A stretch of 64,000 nucleotides of DNA from Allomuricauda ruestringensis DSM 13258 (GCF_000224085.1 NC_015945.1:1003501-1067500); one strand, 5' to 3'; positions 52,773 to 63,237 are shown, counted from the first letter of the stretch. Translations and numbers: made by a program. Notes: generated from the sequence alone by a model not told the origin.

Positions 52773-54860
52773 ATGATTCCCAAACAACAACATAGCCTAC
52801 AGCTCTTAAAAAAACACTTTGGTTTTGATACTTTTTTACCCAATCAGCAAGCCATTGTCAACAGTATTTTAGAAGGAAATGACCTTTTGGGCATAATGCC
52901 CACAGGTGGCGGAAAATCGGTTTGTTTTCAGTTGCCCGCACTTCTGCTTCATGGAACGGCCATCGTGGTCTCGCCCCTTATTGCTTTGATGAAAGATCAG
53001 GTGGATGCCCTGCAGGCCAATGGCATCCCTGCGACATTCTACAACAGCAGCCAAGCTGCCGAAGCGCAGAGCGAAATCCTAAAAAAACTTCGGGCACAAG
53101 AAATCAAACTCTTGTACGTAGCGCCCGAAAGCCTGCCGCATTTAATGCCGTTTTTAACCGAGGACAACGTGAGTTTGTTCGCGGTGGACGAAGCGCATTG
53201 TATTTCGGCTTGGGGACACGATTTCCGTCCAGCCTATACCCAGTTAGGGAAACTAAAGGAAGTTTTCCCCAATGTTCCCATTGCGGCTTTTACCGCCACG
53301 GCCGACAGTGCCACGCAAGACGACATTCTCAAACAGCTCAACATAACAAATGCCGAAAGGCACATTGCCTCCTTCGACAGGAAAAATTTATTCCTCGAAG
53401 TGCGTCCGGGCACCAACCGCTTTACGCAAATAGTCCGATTTTTGGAGCAGCGCACAGACCAAAGTGGAATCATTTACTGCCTAAGCCGAAAAGGTACTGA
53501 AAAGCTCGCTGAAAAATTAAACAACAACGGATTCAAAGCACAAGCGTACCATGCTGGAATGGATACCGAAGCTCGTAATCAGGTACAGGAAGACTTTGTC
53601 AATGACCGCACACCTATAATTGTGGCCACCATTGCCTTTGGGATGGGCATTGATAAAAGCAATGTGCGTTGGGTGATTCATTACAACATGCCCAAAAACA
53701 TAGAGAGTTACTATCAGGAAATTGGTCGTAGCGGGCGCGACCGTTTACCAGCAAACACTTTGCTGTTTTACAGTTTTTCCGATGTGATACAACTGCGCAA
53801 GTTTATAGAAGAATCGGAAACAAAAGAAGTGCAACTGGCCAAATTGGAACGCATGCAACAGTTTGCCGAGGCCCTGAGCTGTCGCCGTATTGCCTTGTTG
53901 AACTATTTTGGGGAACATGTTTCAGAAAATTGCGGTAATTGCGATAACTGTAAAACACCTCCCCAATTTTTTGACGGTACCATTTTGACACAGAAAGTCT
54001 GTTCGGCGGTGTATCGATTAAAGGAACAGGTAGCTTTGACCATGCTCGTGGATGTGCTTCGCGGCGCACAAAATGCCCAAGTGTTCGATAAAGGCTATCA
54101 AAACATAAAAACCTACGGCACGGTAAAAGATGTCTCTTGGCAAGATTTACAACAATATATCATCCAAATGGTCAATCAGGGTATTTTGGAAATCCGCTTC
54201 CACGAGAACGGACGTTTGTTGCTCACACCTTTGGCCAAGCAAATTTTATTCGAAGGTCGAAAAGTCCAACTCGCCACACTTCAAAAAGCAGAAAAAACAA
54301 GCCAGGGCAAACGAAGCGATAAAACACAAACAGTTGGTCTGTTCGATAAGTTGAAAGCTCTTCGTACAGAAATAGCTGTTGAAGAAAACGTGCCTGCCTA
54401 TATCGTGTTCAGTGATGCCGCTTTGCGCGATATGGAAGCCATACTTCCTGAAACCGAAACCGAGTTTATGCAGGTAAGCGGTGTGGGCGAAGCCAAAAAA
54501 GACAAATATGCCACACGTTTTCTTAAGGTTATCAACGCTTGGGCAGCATCCAAGAAAAGTACTCAAGGGCTCTCATTTTCACTATTTGAAAAAGGCATGA
54601 CAGTAGCCGATATTGCCACGCAGCGGGAATTGAAGGAAGATACTATTTACGGTCATTTTCTAAAAGTGCACGAAGAAGGAAAGCCAATCGACCTATACCA
54701 ATTTATTTCCGAAGAAGAGGTCAACAAAATACAAGTCGCCAAAACCGAGCTCGGTGATCAAGTTGAAGGGTTAAAACCTTATTTTATGTATTTTGAAGAA
54801 CAAATTCCATATTGGAAAATTAGGATGGCACTGTATCTTTTAGAAGAAAATAAGGCCTAA
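52773..54860 (+). CDS. recQ: ATP-dependent DNA helicase RecQ
   Basis: From the ATG at 52773 the protein is 695 residues. SF2 helicase motifs: Q-motif [13 protein letters not shown], Walker A MPTGGGKS (about 42-49), DEAH in [18 protein letters not shown] (about 138), AFTATAD and [10 protein letters not shown] zinc site ([24 protein letters not shown], about 370-392), a winged-helix RQC region, an HRDC domain ([26 protein letters not shown]) and a C-terminal helix-turn-helix tail follow. It unwinds DNA 3'-to-5' in recombination and repair. The extra C-terminal tail is common in Bacteroidota RecQ. It is transcribed alone. Confidence 0.96.
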   Translation: MIPKQQHSLQLLKKHFGFDTFLPNQQAIVNSILEGNDLLGIMPTGGGKSVCFQLPALLLHGTAIVVSPLIALMKDQVDALQANGIPATFYNSSQAAEAQSEILKKLRAQEIKLLYVAPESLPHLMPFLTEDNVSLFAVDEAHCISAWGHDFRPAYTQLGKLKEVFPNVPIAAFTATADSATQDDILKQLNITNAERHIASFDRKNLFLEVRPGTNRFTQIVRFLEQRTDQSGIIYCLSRKGTEKLAEKLNNNGFKAQAYHAGMDTEARNQVQEDFVNDRTPIIVATIAFGMGIDKSNVRWVIHYNMPKNIESYYQEIGRSGRDRLPANTLLFYSFSDVIQLRKFIEESETKEVQLAKLERMQQFAEALSCRRIALLNYFGEHVSENCGNCDNCKTPPQFFDGTILTQKVCSAVYRLKEQVALTMLVDVLRGAQNAQVFDKGYQNIKTYGTVKDVSWQDLQQYIIQMVNQGILEIRFHENGRLLLTPLAKQILFEGRKVQLATLQKAEKTSQGKRSDKTQTVGLFDKLKALRTEIAVEENVPAYIVFSDAALRDMEAILPETETEFMQVSGVGEAKKDKYATRFLKVINAWAASKKSTQGLSFSLFEKGMTVADIATQRELKEDTIYGHFLKVHEEGKPIDLYQFISEEEVNKIQVAKTELGDQVEGLKPYFMYFEEQIPYWKIRMALYLLEENKA

Positions 54861-54881
54861 TAGGATTTTTAAACAAAACTG

Positions 54882-57800
54882 CTAAAACCCAAATCCAAGA
54901 CCAAAGGCAAAACGCAGACCATCTGTACTGTTGAAAAGTCCAAGATTTGCAGACACTATATCGGCACCATTCAAGAAAAATCCTCCTCCGTAAGAATTAT
55001 GCCATTTGTCCGAATCCTCCCCTGGAAACCATACACGGCCGTAATCAAAACCTCCATAAACCCCGGGGGTAACAGGTAACAACCCTGTTTTTACACTTCT
55101 AAAACTGTATCGAACGTCCGTGTTTTGAAAATATGCCGTTTTACCCGTAAATCGTTGAAAGCGAAATCCACGCAGACCATTATTGCCCCCTATACTGGCA
55201 GCTTGATAAAACTCGTAGCCATCCCCAATGGTAAAATGTCCTTTGAACTTGGTCGCCAAAACCAAACGCCCATCGGCAGTTAACTTGTTGTCCATAGAAA
55301 ATGAAGGGATTATATATCCAAACAATCTTGATGAATCATCCAGATTGGTTTTAAAACCACCTTCCAACGAAAACCCCATTCCCAAAGTGGGAAACGCCTC
55401 GTTGTCAGTATTGGAGTAACTATACACTGCATCTACCCCAAAGAAACTCAAGTGGTTTTCTTCCCCATTTTCAATATAAAATTCATTGATGAACCTGTTC
55501 TCCGTCTCTTCAATTTCAATATTTTCATAAGCTATTCCCAACCGAACTTTAGATCCTAAAAATCCGCGCCAAACCAAGGAAGGTGCAAACTTCAAGGTCT
55601 GAATCCGTACCCTGTTGTAGTCCAGCCCCAAAGGCTCATCGCCGTCATTGTTTACCGTTTCATTCCCAATTCCGAAAAAGTTACGGGTAAAGTTGGGACT
55701 GGTAAACCGAGCATGGACCTCAAGGTTGACCTTATTAAATACATGGGCAAACTCACCTCTGTACCCTATATCAAATCCATCCGTAGCAAAATAATAGGCC
55801 GCGTTGAATGTATGTTGTTGTGTAAAGGGGTTTTTCCTGAATCCATTAAAGGTATAAGTATCGGTCAATCCTATTCTGACACCATCGTCGGGATTGTAAC
55901 CAATAGTGGGCAATACTTGGTTGTTGCTGCCTTTTACATTTAAAAATTCGTAGGTATTGGTATCGTAATCATTAATTAGATTTATGTTCCCTCCATAAGC
56001 ACCATCAAAAGTGTTTTTTTTGCTCTTAAAGTCGTAAACGAACAATTTTTTGGAGTTTTCCGAGATTTTGTACTCATCATTGTTTTGCCCTCCAGCTATG
56101 CGTACCTTTATTTTTGATGTTTCCGTATCGGCATCGAACACATCATCATCATCCAAACCATAGATCCAAATTTCCTTGGTATAATCCGAATCATAAACCT
56201 TATTGAAGAAAAGGTCCGTCATTTCCCCTCCTTTTATCCGATAAGCTCTCACCTCAACATCACCATTGGGCAAGGAAACAATATTGAAATAATCGTCTTT
56301 ATCGGTCCCTGTGACCACGCTATATTTGTTTAATACGGCATAATAGTCCTTTGCCGTTTGGACAAGTGTTTTTTTTCTGGCCAGAAGAATATTCTTGATC
56401 TCGGTCAAGGTTTCATCCCTAACCTCTTCGGGAAAGGCCAAAAACGCATCGTCAATAATGTTGCCGTCCAAGTTTTGTTGAATAAACTTGGCTTGATCTA
56501 TCCACACATCCAAATCCGTTTCAGACAACAGCGCCATATCCAAAGCGAATGTTCTAGGTGATGATGTAAACCCTTTTACGCTTCTTATTTTTTCGTGAAA
56601 TCCCTCGAAAATACGCAGTGCAGGCACAGCTCTGGAACCAAAATTCATGATAAGGCCGTCTCCCCAGCGAGAAAACACCTGATCTCTATCTCTTGGAATT
56701 GGTTTATATACTTTATTGCCCTCTTCTGTTTCAAATTCGGCCCAACGCCATTGATCCACATGCCTATCCCAGTCCCCAACGAGAATATCGAACAAGCGGG
56801 CCTTTACGTATTCTTTCTGGTCGATGCTATACTCCTCATCTTCCCTCAATTTATCCATGAGGTCATACGTACTTTCAATTTTTTTTGTGTAACCAAAGCT
56901 TTTCAAATTGTCGTGGTCATCCGAAACATGCTCCTCGATCATATAAAGCATATCCCCAAACTCCTTGTTAAAGTCTCCCAAAACGGATTGCTTGGGCACA
57001 TAATACAGCTTAGGATTGGTATGGTACATGCCCAGCGCATCAGAAAGTTTACCTATGGTAAAAGGAGCGTACGGATGCGCTCCCGTATATAGGTCCAGCA
57101 ATAGTTTTTCCGTATACGTATCCGAAAACTTCCCAATAATGTACTGATCTTGGAAGGCCATGGCCTGTAGGTATCTTTCGGCACTTTTTCGCAATCCCCG
57201 CATCACATACTCCCTGCCGTCCTTATCAGCTAATCTCAAAGAATTGGATTGATTGCCCCCTCCCTTTCTTACAACGGTCAAACCTCCTAAAAGGGTGTCC
57301 AAACGTACGGTTGGAGCTTTTACTTTGGTTCCATAGTATTTTCTGTACCGATCGCCCCACAACCATTTGTGAAAACCGCTTTTTTTAATCTCTTCGGGAG
57401 CATAAACGGATGCCATTTTGTACGCTGGAAAATTGTCGGATAACACTACTCGTTTGGTTGACCTATCGGGTGGCAGCACTTCCGTTTGAAACAGCATCTC
57501 GTTGGTATTGGCATCCGCCCCATAAAATTTCACCTGAGACGAACCGTCTTTATACACCTTCAATATGGCATATCCATTTTTTCCTGTTGAAAATTTACTG
57601 CCGTTCAACAATCGGGTTGCACCTGTTTTTGCCCCAGAACCACTCACAATCTGTGGTTTTCCGTACTCCTCAATATACTGTAGTGTGTGCTCGTGCCCAG
57701 AAGCAAAAATAATCTTGTCCGAATATTGCGAAAGGGTTACAATCCTATTTTTTAACTCATTGTACTTTTTATTGGAAAGATCCTCTATTGTGGCGCCAGA

Positions 57801-58601
57801 AGTTTTTCTCAAAAGGTTGATTGCCGTTCCCAAAATAGGCATGGGTACTTTGCCCCCGCTAGGATACATGCCTTGCTCGAATGAAAATTGGCCGCCATGG
57901 GTGCCATAGGAAAACATAGGGTGATGCATTGCTATGACCACTGTTTTATCCCTGTTCTTTTTGATCAAGCTTTCCAGTTCTTCAAAAAAACGGCCCCTGT
58001 CCTTTATTTCACATTCATCGTTGATGGTCGGGTGCTTGTCCCAATCGACAAGGTACCATTCCGTATCAATGGCAATGACCATAACCTTATCATTGATTTC
58101 TATTTTTTCAATGGGGCAACCATTCTCCGGTTGAAAAGCGTTCTTGTTGTCCAGCACATCTTCAACATATTTCTCTTCCCGTTTGAGCCCCTCCAACCCA
58201 TCGCTGTACCAGTCGTGGTTCCCGGGAATAAAAATGGTATTTCCTTTAAAGGATTCCAAAGTGGCCAACTGTGCATCCAAATAGTGTTTGGAGCGTTCGT
58301 GGCCTACAAGGTCATCGTCCTTGTCCACAAATCCGGCGGGATATATGTTATCTCCCAAAAAAATGGCCGTGCTGTTTCTATCGGCGTCATCAAGAACTTT
58401 TTTAAACTTTTTTAAGGTAGGGTTCAATTCACCCATTGGGGATTTACCCGCATCCCCGATCAAAAAAAATGTATGTTCTACCTCTTTTTCAACCAAGGAG
58501 CTGTGAGCAGAAAAAGGTTCGGCGTATTTGGTCTCGTAGGTTGCGCAGGCAGAGGCCAGGACCAACAAGAAGACAAGAAAGTAATGTTTCTTCATATTCA
58601 T
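54882..58601 (-). CDS. Lipoprotein fusing a metallophosphatase, an atypical-kinase-like region and an outer-membrane barrel
   Basis: The 1239-residue protein has lipobox VLASAC (Cys19). The calcineurin-like phosphoesterase part (about 40-345) has FFLIGDAG, FLGDNIY, FIPGNHDW, MHHP and ASGHEHTL. The part at about 440-650 has GGGNQSNSLRLADKDGREYVMRGLRK, then ARLFDILVGDWDRHVDQWRW (607-620 core GDWDRHxDQW) and PIPRDRDQVF (635-643). The last two resemble the catalytic GDxDRH and metal-binding motifs of PI4K/HipA/FAM20-like kinases; that likeness is my inference. The C-terminal 310 residues are a BamA/TamA-like barrel (GNNGLRGFRFQRFTGKTAYFQNTDVRYSF, ending FGLGFGF). The family is common in Bacteroidota but its role is unknown. 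It is divergent from the HD-PycTM gene. Confidence 0.85.
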   Translation of the reverse strand: MNMKKHYFLVFLLVLASACATYETKYAEPFSAHSSLVEKEVEHTFFLIGDAGKSPMGELNPTLKKFKKVLDDADRNSTAIFLGDNIYPAGFVDKDDDLVGHERSKHYLDAQLATLESFKGNTIFIPGNHDWYSDGLEGLKREEKYVEDVLDNKNAFQPENGCPIEKIEINDKVMVIAIDTEWYLVDWDKHPTINDECEIKDRGRFFEELESLIKKNRDKTVVIAMHHPMFSYGTHGGQFSFEQGMYPSGGKVPMPILGTAINLLRKTSGATIEDLSNKKYNELKNRIVTLSQYSDKIIFASGHEHTLQYIEEYGKPQIVSGSGAKTGATRLLNGSKFSTGKNGYAILKVYKDGSSQVKFYGADANTNEMLFQTEVLPPDRSTKRVVLSDNFPAYKMASVYAPEEIKKSGFHKWLWGDRYRKYYGTKVKAPTVRLDTLLGGLTVVRKGGGNQSNSLRLADKDGREYVMRGLRKSAERYLQAMAFQDQYIIGKFSDTYTEKLLLDLYTGAHPYAPFTIGKLSDALGMYHTNPKLYYVPKQSVLGDFNKEFGDMLYMIEEHVSDDHDNLKSFGYTKKIESTYDLMDKLREDEEYSIDQKEYVKARLFDILVGDWDRHVDQWRWAEFETEEGNKVYKPIPRDRDQVFSRWGDGLIMNFGSRAVPALRIFEGFHEKIRSVKGFTSSPRTFALDMALLSETDLDVWIDQAKFIQQNLDGNIIDDAFLAFPEEVRDETLTEIKNILLARKKTLVQTAKDYYAVLNKYSVVTGTDKDDYFNIVSLPNGDVEVRAYRIKGGEMTDLFFNKVYDSDYTKEIWIYGLDDDDVFDADTETSKIKVRIAGGQNNDEYKISENSKKLFVYDFKSKKNTFDGAYGGNINLINDYDTNTYEFLNVKGSNNQVLPTIGYNPDDGVRIGLTDTYTFNGFRKNPFTQQHTFNAAYYFATDGFDIGYRGEFAHVFNKVNLEVHARFTSPNFTRNFFGIGNETVNNDGDEPLGLDYNRVRIQTLKFAPSLVWRGFLGSKVRLGIAYENIEIEETENRFINEFYIENGEENHLSFFGVDAVYSYSNTDNEAFPTLGMGFSLEGGFKTNLDDSSRLFGYIIPSFSMDNKLTADGRLVLATKFKGHFTIGDGYEFYQAASIGGNNGLRGFRFQRFTGKTAYFQNTDVRYSFRSVKTGLLPVTPGVYGGFDYGRVWFPGEDSDKWHNSYGGGFFLNGADIVSANLGLFNSTDGLRFAFGLGFGF

Positions 58602-58648
58602 GAGGTTGATTCCAAAATTTTGTAATTTGGATGTTTTAATTTGGAACT

Positions 58649-59842
58649 ATGTCGGAAATTGTCGAAAAAACTGAACGCTTTGTTTCTGAACTGCTAACGG
58701 AAAAATTGGATTCCAGGTTCGTCTACCACAACTTACGACATACCCAACGAGTGGTTAAAAGTACTAAAGAATTGCTCAATTATTACAAACTGGAGGGGGT
58801 TGAAAACGAAAGGTTATTGTTGGCTGCTTGGTTCCACGATGTTGGCCATACTAAAGGTTGGGAACATCACGAGGAAAATAGTTGTGAAATCGCCAGAGAT
58901 TTTCTTAGTAAAAATGACTACGACCCCGAAGGCATTGAGCAAGTCTGCTCGTTAATCATGGTCACAAAAATGTGCAACGAGCCCACCAATCTTATGGAAG
59001 GTATTATCCGTGATGCCGATATATCCCATTTTGCAAAAAAAAGCTACTGGGAAACCACAGATTTTTTAAAAGAGGAACTCAGAGAACTGGGGATTGCTGA
59101 TTATTCAGCTAAAGAATGGCGGGACAAGAACATTAAAATGTTCCGAACTAAACATAATTTTTTTACCGATTATGCCAAGGAGAATTGGGAGGAAGGAAAA
59201 CAACAGAATCTAAAAAAGCTCCTAAAGGAGAAGAAGGAAGAGAAAAAAATTGCCAAAAAAGAAGCTTTAAAGGCAAAATACAAAAGTGAGAGCCCGGACA
59301 GAAGTGTACAGACTTTGTACAGGGTCACTTTAAGAAACCATCTTAAGCTCAGTGATATTGCCGATACAAAAGCGAATATATTATTGTCCGTAAACGCCAT
59401 CATAATTTCGTTGGTGTTGGCCAACTTGCTCACCAAACTGGACAACCCATCCAACACGTATATGATCTATCCCACATTCATATTGATCATGTTCAGTGTT
59501 GTTTCCATGGTCCTATCCGTTTTGGCTACACGACCAAACATTACAAGTGGTAAGTTTACAAAAGAAGATGTGGAAAAAAAGAGGGTAAACCTCCTGTTTT
59601 TTGGCAACTTCCATAAAATGGAGCTTGAAGAATATGAATGGGCCTTGCAAGAGCTTGTCAAGGACAAAGATTACGTGTATTCCTCACTTACCAAAGACCT
59701 TTATTATTTGGGTATTGTCCTGAACAGAAAATACAAGATACTTCGGATTACCTACAATATTTTTATGATAGGTATGATTATCTCCGTAATTTCCTTTGGG
59801 ATTGCCTTTCGGTTTTTTGGCCCTGATAGGCTTATGTTCTAA
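58649..59842 (+). CDS. HD phosphohydrolase fused to a Pycsar effector-type membrane domain (PycTM)
   Basis: The 397-residue protein has an N-terminal HD domain: H31 (NLRHTQRV), H63-D64 (WFHDVGH), H73/H74 (WEHHEENS) and D122/D124 (IRDADISHF). A charged helix (about 180-212, rich in Lys and Glu) links it to a membrane domain (about 225-390) with LYRVTLRNHLKLSDIADTKANILLSVNAIIISLVLANLL and two more membrane helices. This part matches the PycTM (DUF5706) effector domain of Pycsar anti-phage systems. The HD half may hydrolyse a cyclic nucleotide or other nucleotide. No nucleotide cyclase gene is nearby. Its end is 3 bp from the convergent GAF gene. Confidence 0.85.
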   Translation: MSEIVEKTERFVSELLTEKLDSRFVYHNLRHTQRVVKSTKELLNYYKLEGVENERLLLAAWFHDVGHTKGWEHHEENSCEIARDFLSKNDYDPEGIEQVCSLIMVTKMCNEPTNLMEGIIRDADISHFAKKSYWETTDFLKEELRELGIADYSAKEWRDKNIKMFRTKHNFFTDYAKENWEEGKQQNLKKLLKEKKEEKKIAKKEALKAKYKSESPDRSVQTLYRVTLRNHLKLSDIADTKANILLSVNAIIISLVLANLLTKLDNPSNTYMIYPTFILIMFSVVSMVLSVLATRPNITSGKFTKEDVEKKRVNLLFFGNFHKMELEEYEWALQELVKDKDYVYSSLTKDLYYLGIVLNRKYKILRITYNIFMIGMIISVISFGIAFRFFGPDRLMF

Positions 59843-59845
59843 ATC

Positions 59846-62221
59846 TTAGGAACTCAGTTCTTCCATAAGGTCATCGTAGGTATAGGTGCGCTCGGATTTT
59901 TTATCTTTTTGATATAAAATCTCTGCTCTGATCGCCTTTAAACCAGATACGCCTTGTACACCCTCCAACTCTACAATTTCGATATTGTTGGTAAAATACC
60001 CTTTTGCCTTTAAAAAGCTGATGTAGCGCATATACTCCTTTTCATCCTTGCGCTGTGAGTATACAATGGCAAGTTTGCCTTTTTGCGTCAAACGCTCATT
60101 GGTGCCTTTTATGAAGGATTTATCTATACGTTTTTTAATGACTTCGTATCTGGCATTATAGGTGCCATCAACATCAAAACGCTTTTCATCCATTCTAAAG
60201 CGAATAGCCAACGAGGTGCTATATACCAAAACCAATGATGCCACATCCAACTTAACCGGTAGATGTGGTTTTAGGCTGTAGTATTTGTTCTCCATTTCGC
60301 ACATTACCTGGAGCTGCCACAACCTTAGGTTGCTCAAGAAAAGTTCGTTGAACTCCTTATCCTTGGTTATGGATTTACCAATGTACATATTGTGTTCCAC
60401 ACCATCGGTTTTGTAACGCTCAAAATAGTGTGGGAACATCTCTTGGGCTTCTTCCTGTCTTTTGTCCAGAAGAGCTGCGAGTTTCATATTGGCCTCCATT
60501 ACACTGTTATCGTAGTTTCTACGATGATCATAATAGCTTTCGGTAGCCTTATCAATTTTCTCGCTATATTTTTCCAGTAAACTGGCGATTTCGGCATCTT
60601 CTTTTTGAAGATGATCAAAAACGGGGTCCACTTCTTCTTTCACAAAATCAAAAACGGCCTGTTCGGTGTGGGTGAACAAGGCTTCTTTTATCTCATTCAA
60701 ATAATTGTTTACCCGGAACATTAACTCCTCGTAAATGGGCAACTTGTATTTTTTAAAGGCAACTTCTAAAATCTCATTTACCTCGGAAAGTTGGATCATC
60801 AAATCCCTTTGAATGGCAAGGTTACGTTCTTGCGAAGAGTCTTTGATATCAATCTGGCCGTATAAAGGATACACATCCTTGAAAACAATTTCCTTGAATA
60901 CAGGTTCGTTGCCCGTCAACTCATCTGCCATAAACCGTTTGGCCTCTTCTTGGAACTTCCAATACACGGATGGATGCACGGAAGTACACTCGTGCTGGAT
61001 TACGGCATCGATCAAGTTCTCCTCTTCCTCAATGGTGCGCATTACGGCCGCAACAATGTATGGCATCACATCATCCAGCTTGTTTGCATTAACGCTGTTG
61101 AGCTCGTTCACTTTGCCAGATACTAGCTCCAGTACCCCCAATAAATTTCCATTTACAGCAATCGGGGCCAAAATAGCACTTTTAATGCCTTGTTCCAACA
61201 AGCTTTTATAGGGTTGGGTCTCTCCTTTTGATTCTTCAAAATATTTTTCAACATTGGATATGGCAAAGTATTTGTTCTCTTTGAACAACTTTTCGTGGGT
61301 ATAATTACAAAAGGTACAATCACAATCTTCCATATCCTTGCCATTAAGGATGTAACTTTCCATCCCCTTGCCATATATCTTAAAAAAGCGATTGGCGCCG
61401 GAATCGTACCCCGAAAAGCCCACTTTTATATCGCTAAGATTAAAAAATGACCTAAAGGTATCTTCAAAACTCTCCATGAAGGTTTCCTTACCTCTTTGGG
61501 CTCGACCTATCAAGGTTGATTTTATCTCCGATACGGAATGCTCCGCAGTAACATCGAACATATTGGATATTACAAATCCCTTGGCTATAAAACTGTTCGG
61601 TGGTATTTTTTCTTTCCACAAATCCAAGTTGTAAAAGCTGTCCAGCAACTCATCAACATCATCTTGGGTGATTTCCTTGGCTTTTTCGGTGGGGATAATT
61701 TCCATGAAATCCGCATTGTACAAAATCCTGTACCTACGCATCACACCATTGGTATCCGGTATATCGTAGAAGAAGGGGCGCTTAAAGTCCAATTTATAAC
61801 CGTAATAAAACTGTAGTATTACAGCACACCTCATAATGTAATCGAACTCTCTGGGAATATTGGTTATTTCGAGGTCAAAATCCTCACCTGCATCTGTCAA
61901 TATCTGACGAAAACGCTCGGATGAATTGAACACTAAGTTCTCAAAAGGAGTAGATGCGGTTTTAATTTCATTTTTTGTCAAAATCGGAGAAAAAGAATCT
62001 TCCAAAATAATTCGAATAACATCCTTGTATTTATCCAATAAGGACAAATCGGTAAAACCATCCCTCAACTCTGGGTAGGGGGCCTGTGCCTCCAAAACAT
62101 ATTTTGCTCTTTCGGCAATATGCGGATTGGTGCTTTCCAATTGTTCATCGTAATATTCCAACAGTTTATTGAAACTTACCAGTTGAACCAAAGGGCTTTC
62201 CGAATTAAGGTTGTATTTCAT
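59846..62221 (-). CDS. GAF-domain protein, large, cytoplasmic
   Basis: The 791-residue protein has no signal or membrane segment. A helical N-terminal part (1-235) is followed by a GAF-like domain (about 240-410: DTFRSFFNLSDIKVGFSGYDSGANRFFKIYG...KSAILAPIAVNGNLLGVLELVSGK). Inside it is C300-x-C302-x2-C305 (CDCTFC), which could bind metal. A long helical region (about 430-640) and a C-terminal mixed domain (about 690-780) with LAIVYSQRKDEKEYMRYISFLKAKGYFTNNIEIVELEG follow. It has no obvious output domain such as kinase or cyclase. It may sense a small molecule or redox state. It is divergent from the LpxH-like gene and convergent with HD-PycTM. Confidence 0.8.
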   Translation of the reverse strand: MKYNLNSESPLVQLVSFNKLLEYYDEQLESTNPHIAERAKYVLEAQAPYPELRDGFTDLSLLDKYKDVIRIILEDSFSPILTKNEIKTASTPFENLVFNSSERFRQILTDAGEDFDLEITNIPREFDYIMRCAVILQFYYGYKLDFKRPFFYDIPDTNGVMRRYRILYNADFMEIIPTEKAKEITQDDVDELLDSFYNLDLWKEKIPPNSFIAKGFVISNMFDVTAEHSVSEIKSTLIGRAQRGKETFMESFEDTFRSFFNLSDIKVGFSGYDSGANRFFKIYGKGMESYILNGKDMEDCDCTFCNYTHEKLFKENKYFAISNVEKYFEESKGETQPYKSLLEQGIKSAILAPIAVNGNLLGVLELVSGKVNELNSVNANKLDDVMPYIVAAVMRTIEEEENLIDAVIQHECTSVHPSVYWKFQEEAKRFMADELTGNEPVFKEIVFKDVYPLYGQIDIKDSSQERNLAIQRDLMIQLSEVNEILEVAFKKYKLPIYEELMFRVNNYLNEIKEALFTHTEQAVFDFVKEEVDPVFDHLQKEDAEIASLLEKYSEKIDKATESYYDHRRNYDNSVMEANMKLAALLDKRQEEAQEMFPHYFERYKTDGVEHNMYIGKSITKDKEFNELFLSNLRLWQLQVMCEMENKYYSLKPHLPVKLDVASLVLVYSTSLAIRFRMDEKRFDVDGTYNARYEVIKKRIDKSFIKGTNERLTQKGKLAIVYSQRKDEKEYMRYISFLKAKGYFTNNIEIVELEGVQGVSGLKAIRAEILYQKDKKSERTYTYDDLMEELSS

Positions 62222-62281
62222 ACCCTTGTTAGTCGAGGTTTAGCCTGCAAAGTTACAAAAAGTAAAAATGCGGGGCCATTA

Positions 62282-63235
62282 ATGGATATCTTTATGGACA
62301 AATCGTCCTTTTTAAGGATATTTAGCAAAAACTTTTTCATGTCCTCTTCAACCCGATTAGATCGAGCCTACAAAAACGCGAAGACCATTTCGTTTGATGA
62401 GGATTCCAAATTTATTTTTTTTAGTGATTGTCATCGCGGTGACAACAGTTTTGCAGATGATTTTGCCAATAACCGGAACATTTACTTCCACGCACTGAAC
62501 CATTACTACCGTGAGGGTTTTCATTATATTGAACTGGGCGATGGTGATGAACTTTGGGAAAATATAAGCTTTGACTCGATTATTGAAGCACATAAAAACG
62601 TGTACCAACTTTTACGAAGGTTCCATTTGGAGAAACGGCTCTATATGCTCTGGGGCAACCACGATATGGTGTATCGGGACCCTGATTATGTTGATAAGCA
62701 CCTTTCACATTATTTTGAACCTATTGATGGCTCCGACAAAGAGCTTTTTGAAGACATTACTTACCATGAAGCGCTTATTCTAAAACACACGGATACTGGA
62801 CAGGAAATTTTCTGTGTTCACGGTCACCAAGCAGACTGGTGGAACTATGTATGTTGGCGTATTGGTAGGTTTTTGGTACGGGTTTTATGGAAACCGCTCC
62901 AAGTCGTGGGCATTGCCGACCCTACCAGTCCTGCTAAAAATTATAAAGAGCTAATCCGCATTGAAAAACGCATCAAACGGTGGATTTTGAAGAAAAACTT
63001 GCTCCTCACCCTTACAGGGCACACGCATAGGCCACGGTTTCCGGAACCGGGTCAAATTCCCTTTTTTAACGATGGGAGCTGTGTCCACCCAAGAAGCATC
63101 ACGGGCATTGAGATTGAAAATGGAAAAATCTCCCTCATCAAATGGCACATTGACACCAAACCCGATGGAACACTTCAAATTGTACGGGTTTTATTGGAAG
63201 GACCGGAAAAACTATCGGACTACATCTCCCCCTGA
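62282..63235 (+). CDS. LpxH-like metallophosphoesterase
   Basis: From the ATG at 62282 the protein is about 317 residues; the ATG at 62339 is an alternative. The metal ligands are complete: D49-x-H51 (FFSDCHRGD), D87 (ELGDGDELW), N126-H127 (LWGNHD), a His in CVHGHQADWW, and LTGHTHRPRF. The family includes UDP-2,3-diacylglucosamine hydrolase, but the protein is longer than LpxH (about 240) and has an insert with Trp-rich helices (WWNYVCWRIGRFLVRVLWKPLQ) that may touch the membrane. It could act on a lipid diphosphate. The next gene begins 2 bp after its stop. Confidence 0.85.
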   Translation: MDIFMDKSSFLRIFSKNFFMSSSTRLDRAYKNAKTISFDEDSKFIFFSDCHRGDNSFADDFANNRNIYFHALNHYYREGFHYIELGDGDELWENISFDSIIEAHKNVYQLLRRFHLEKRLYMLWGNHDMVYRDPDYVDKHLSHYFEPIDGSDKELFEDITYHEALILKHTDTGQEIFCVHGHQADWWNYVCWRIGRFLVRVLWKPLQVVGIADPTSPAKNYKELIRIEKRIKRWILKKNLLLTLTGHTHRPRFPEPGQIPFFNDGSCVHPRSITGIEIENGKISLIKWHIDTKPDGTLQIVRVLLEGPEKLSDYISP

Positions 63236-63237
63236 AT

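Noticed and set aside
58649..62221. A full Pycsar defence system
   Set aside because: A PycTM-type domain is present, but no nucleotidyl cyclase is encoded on either strand within the window around it.
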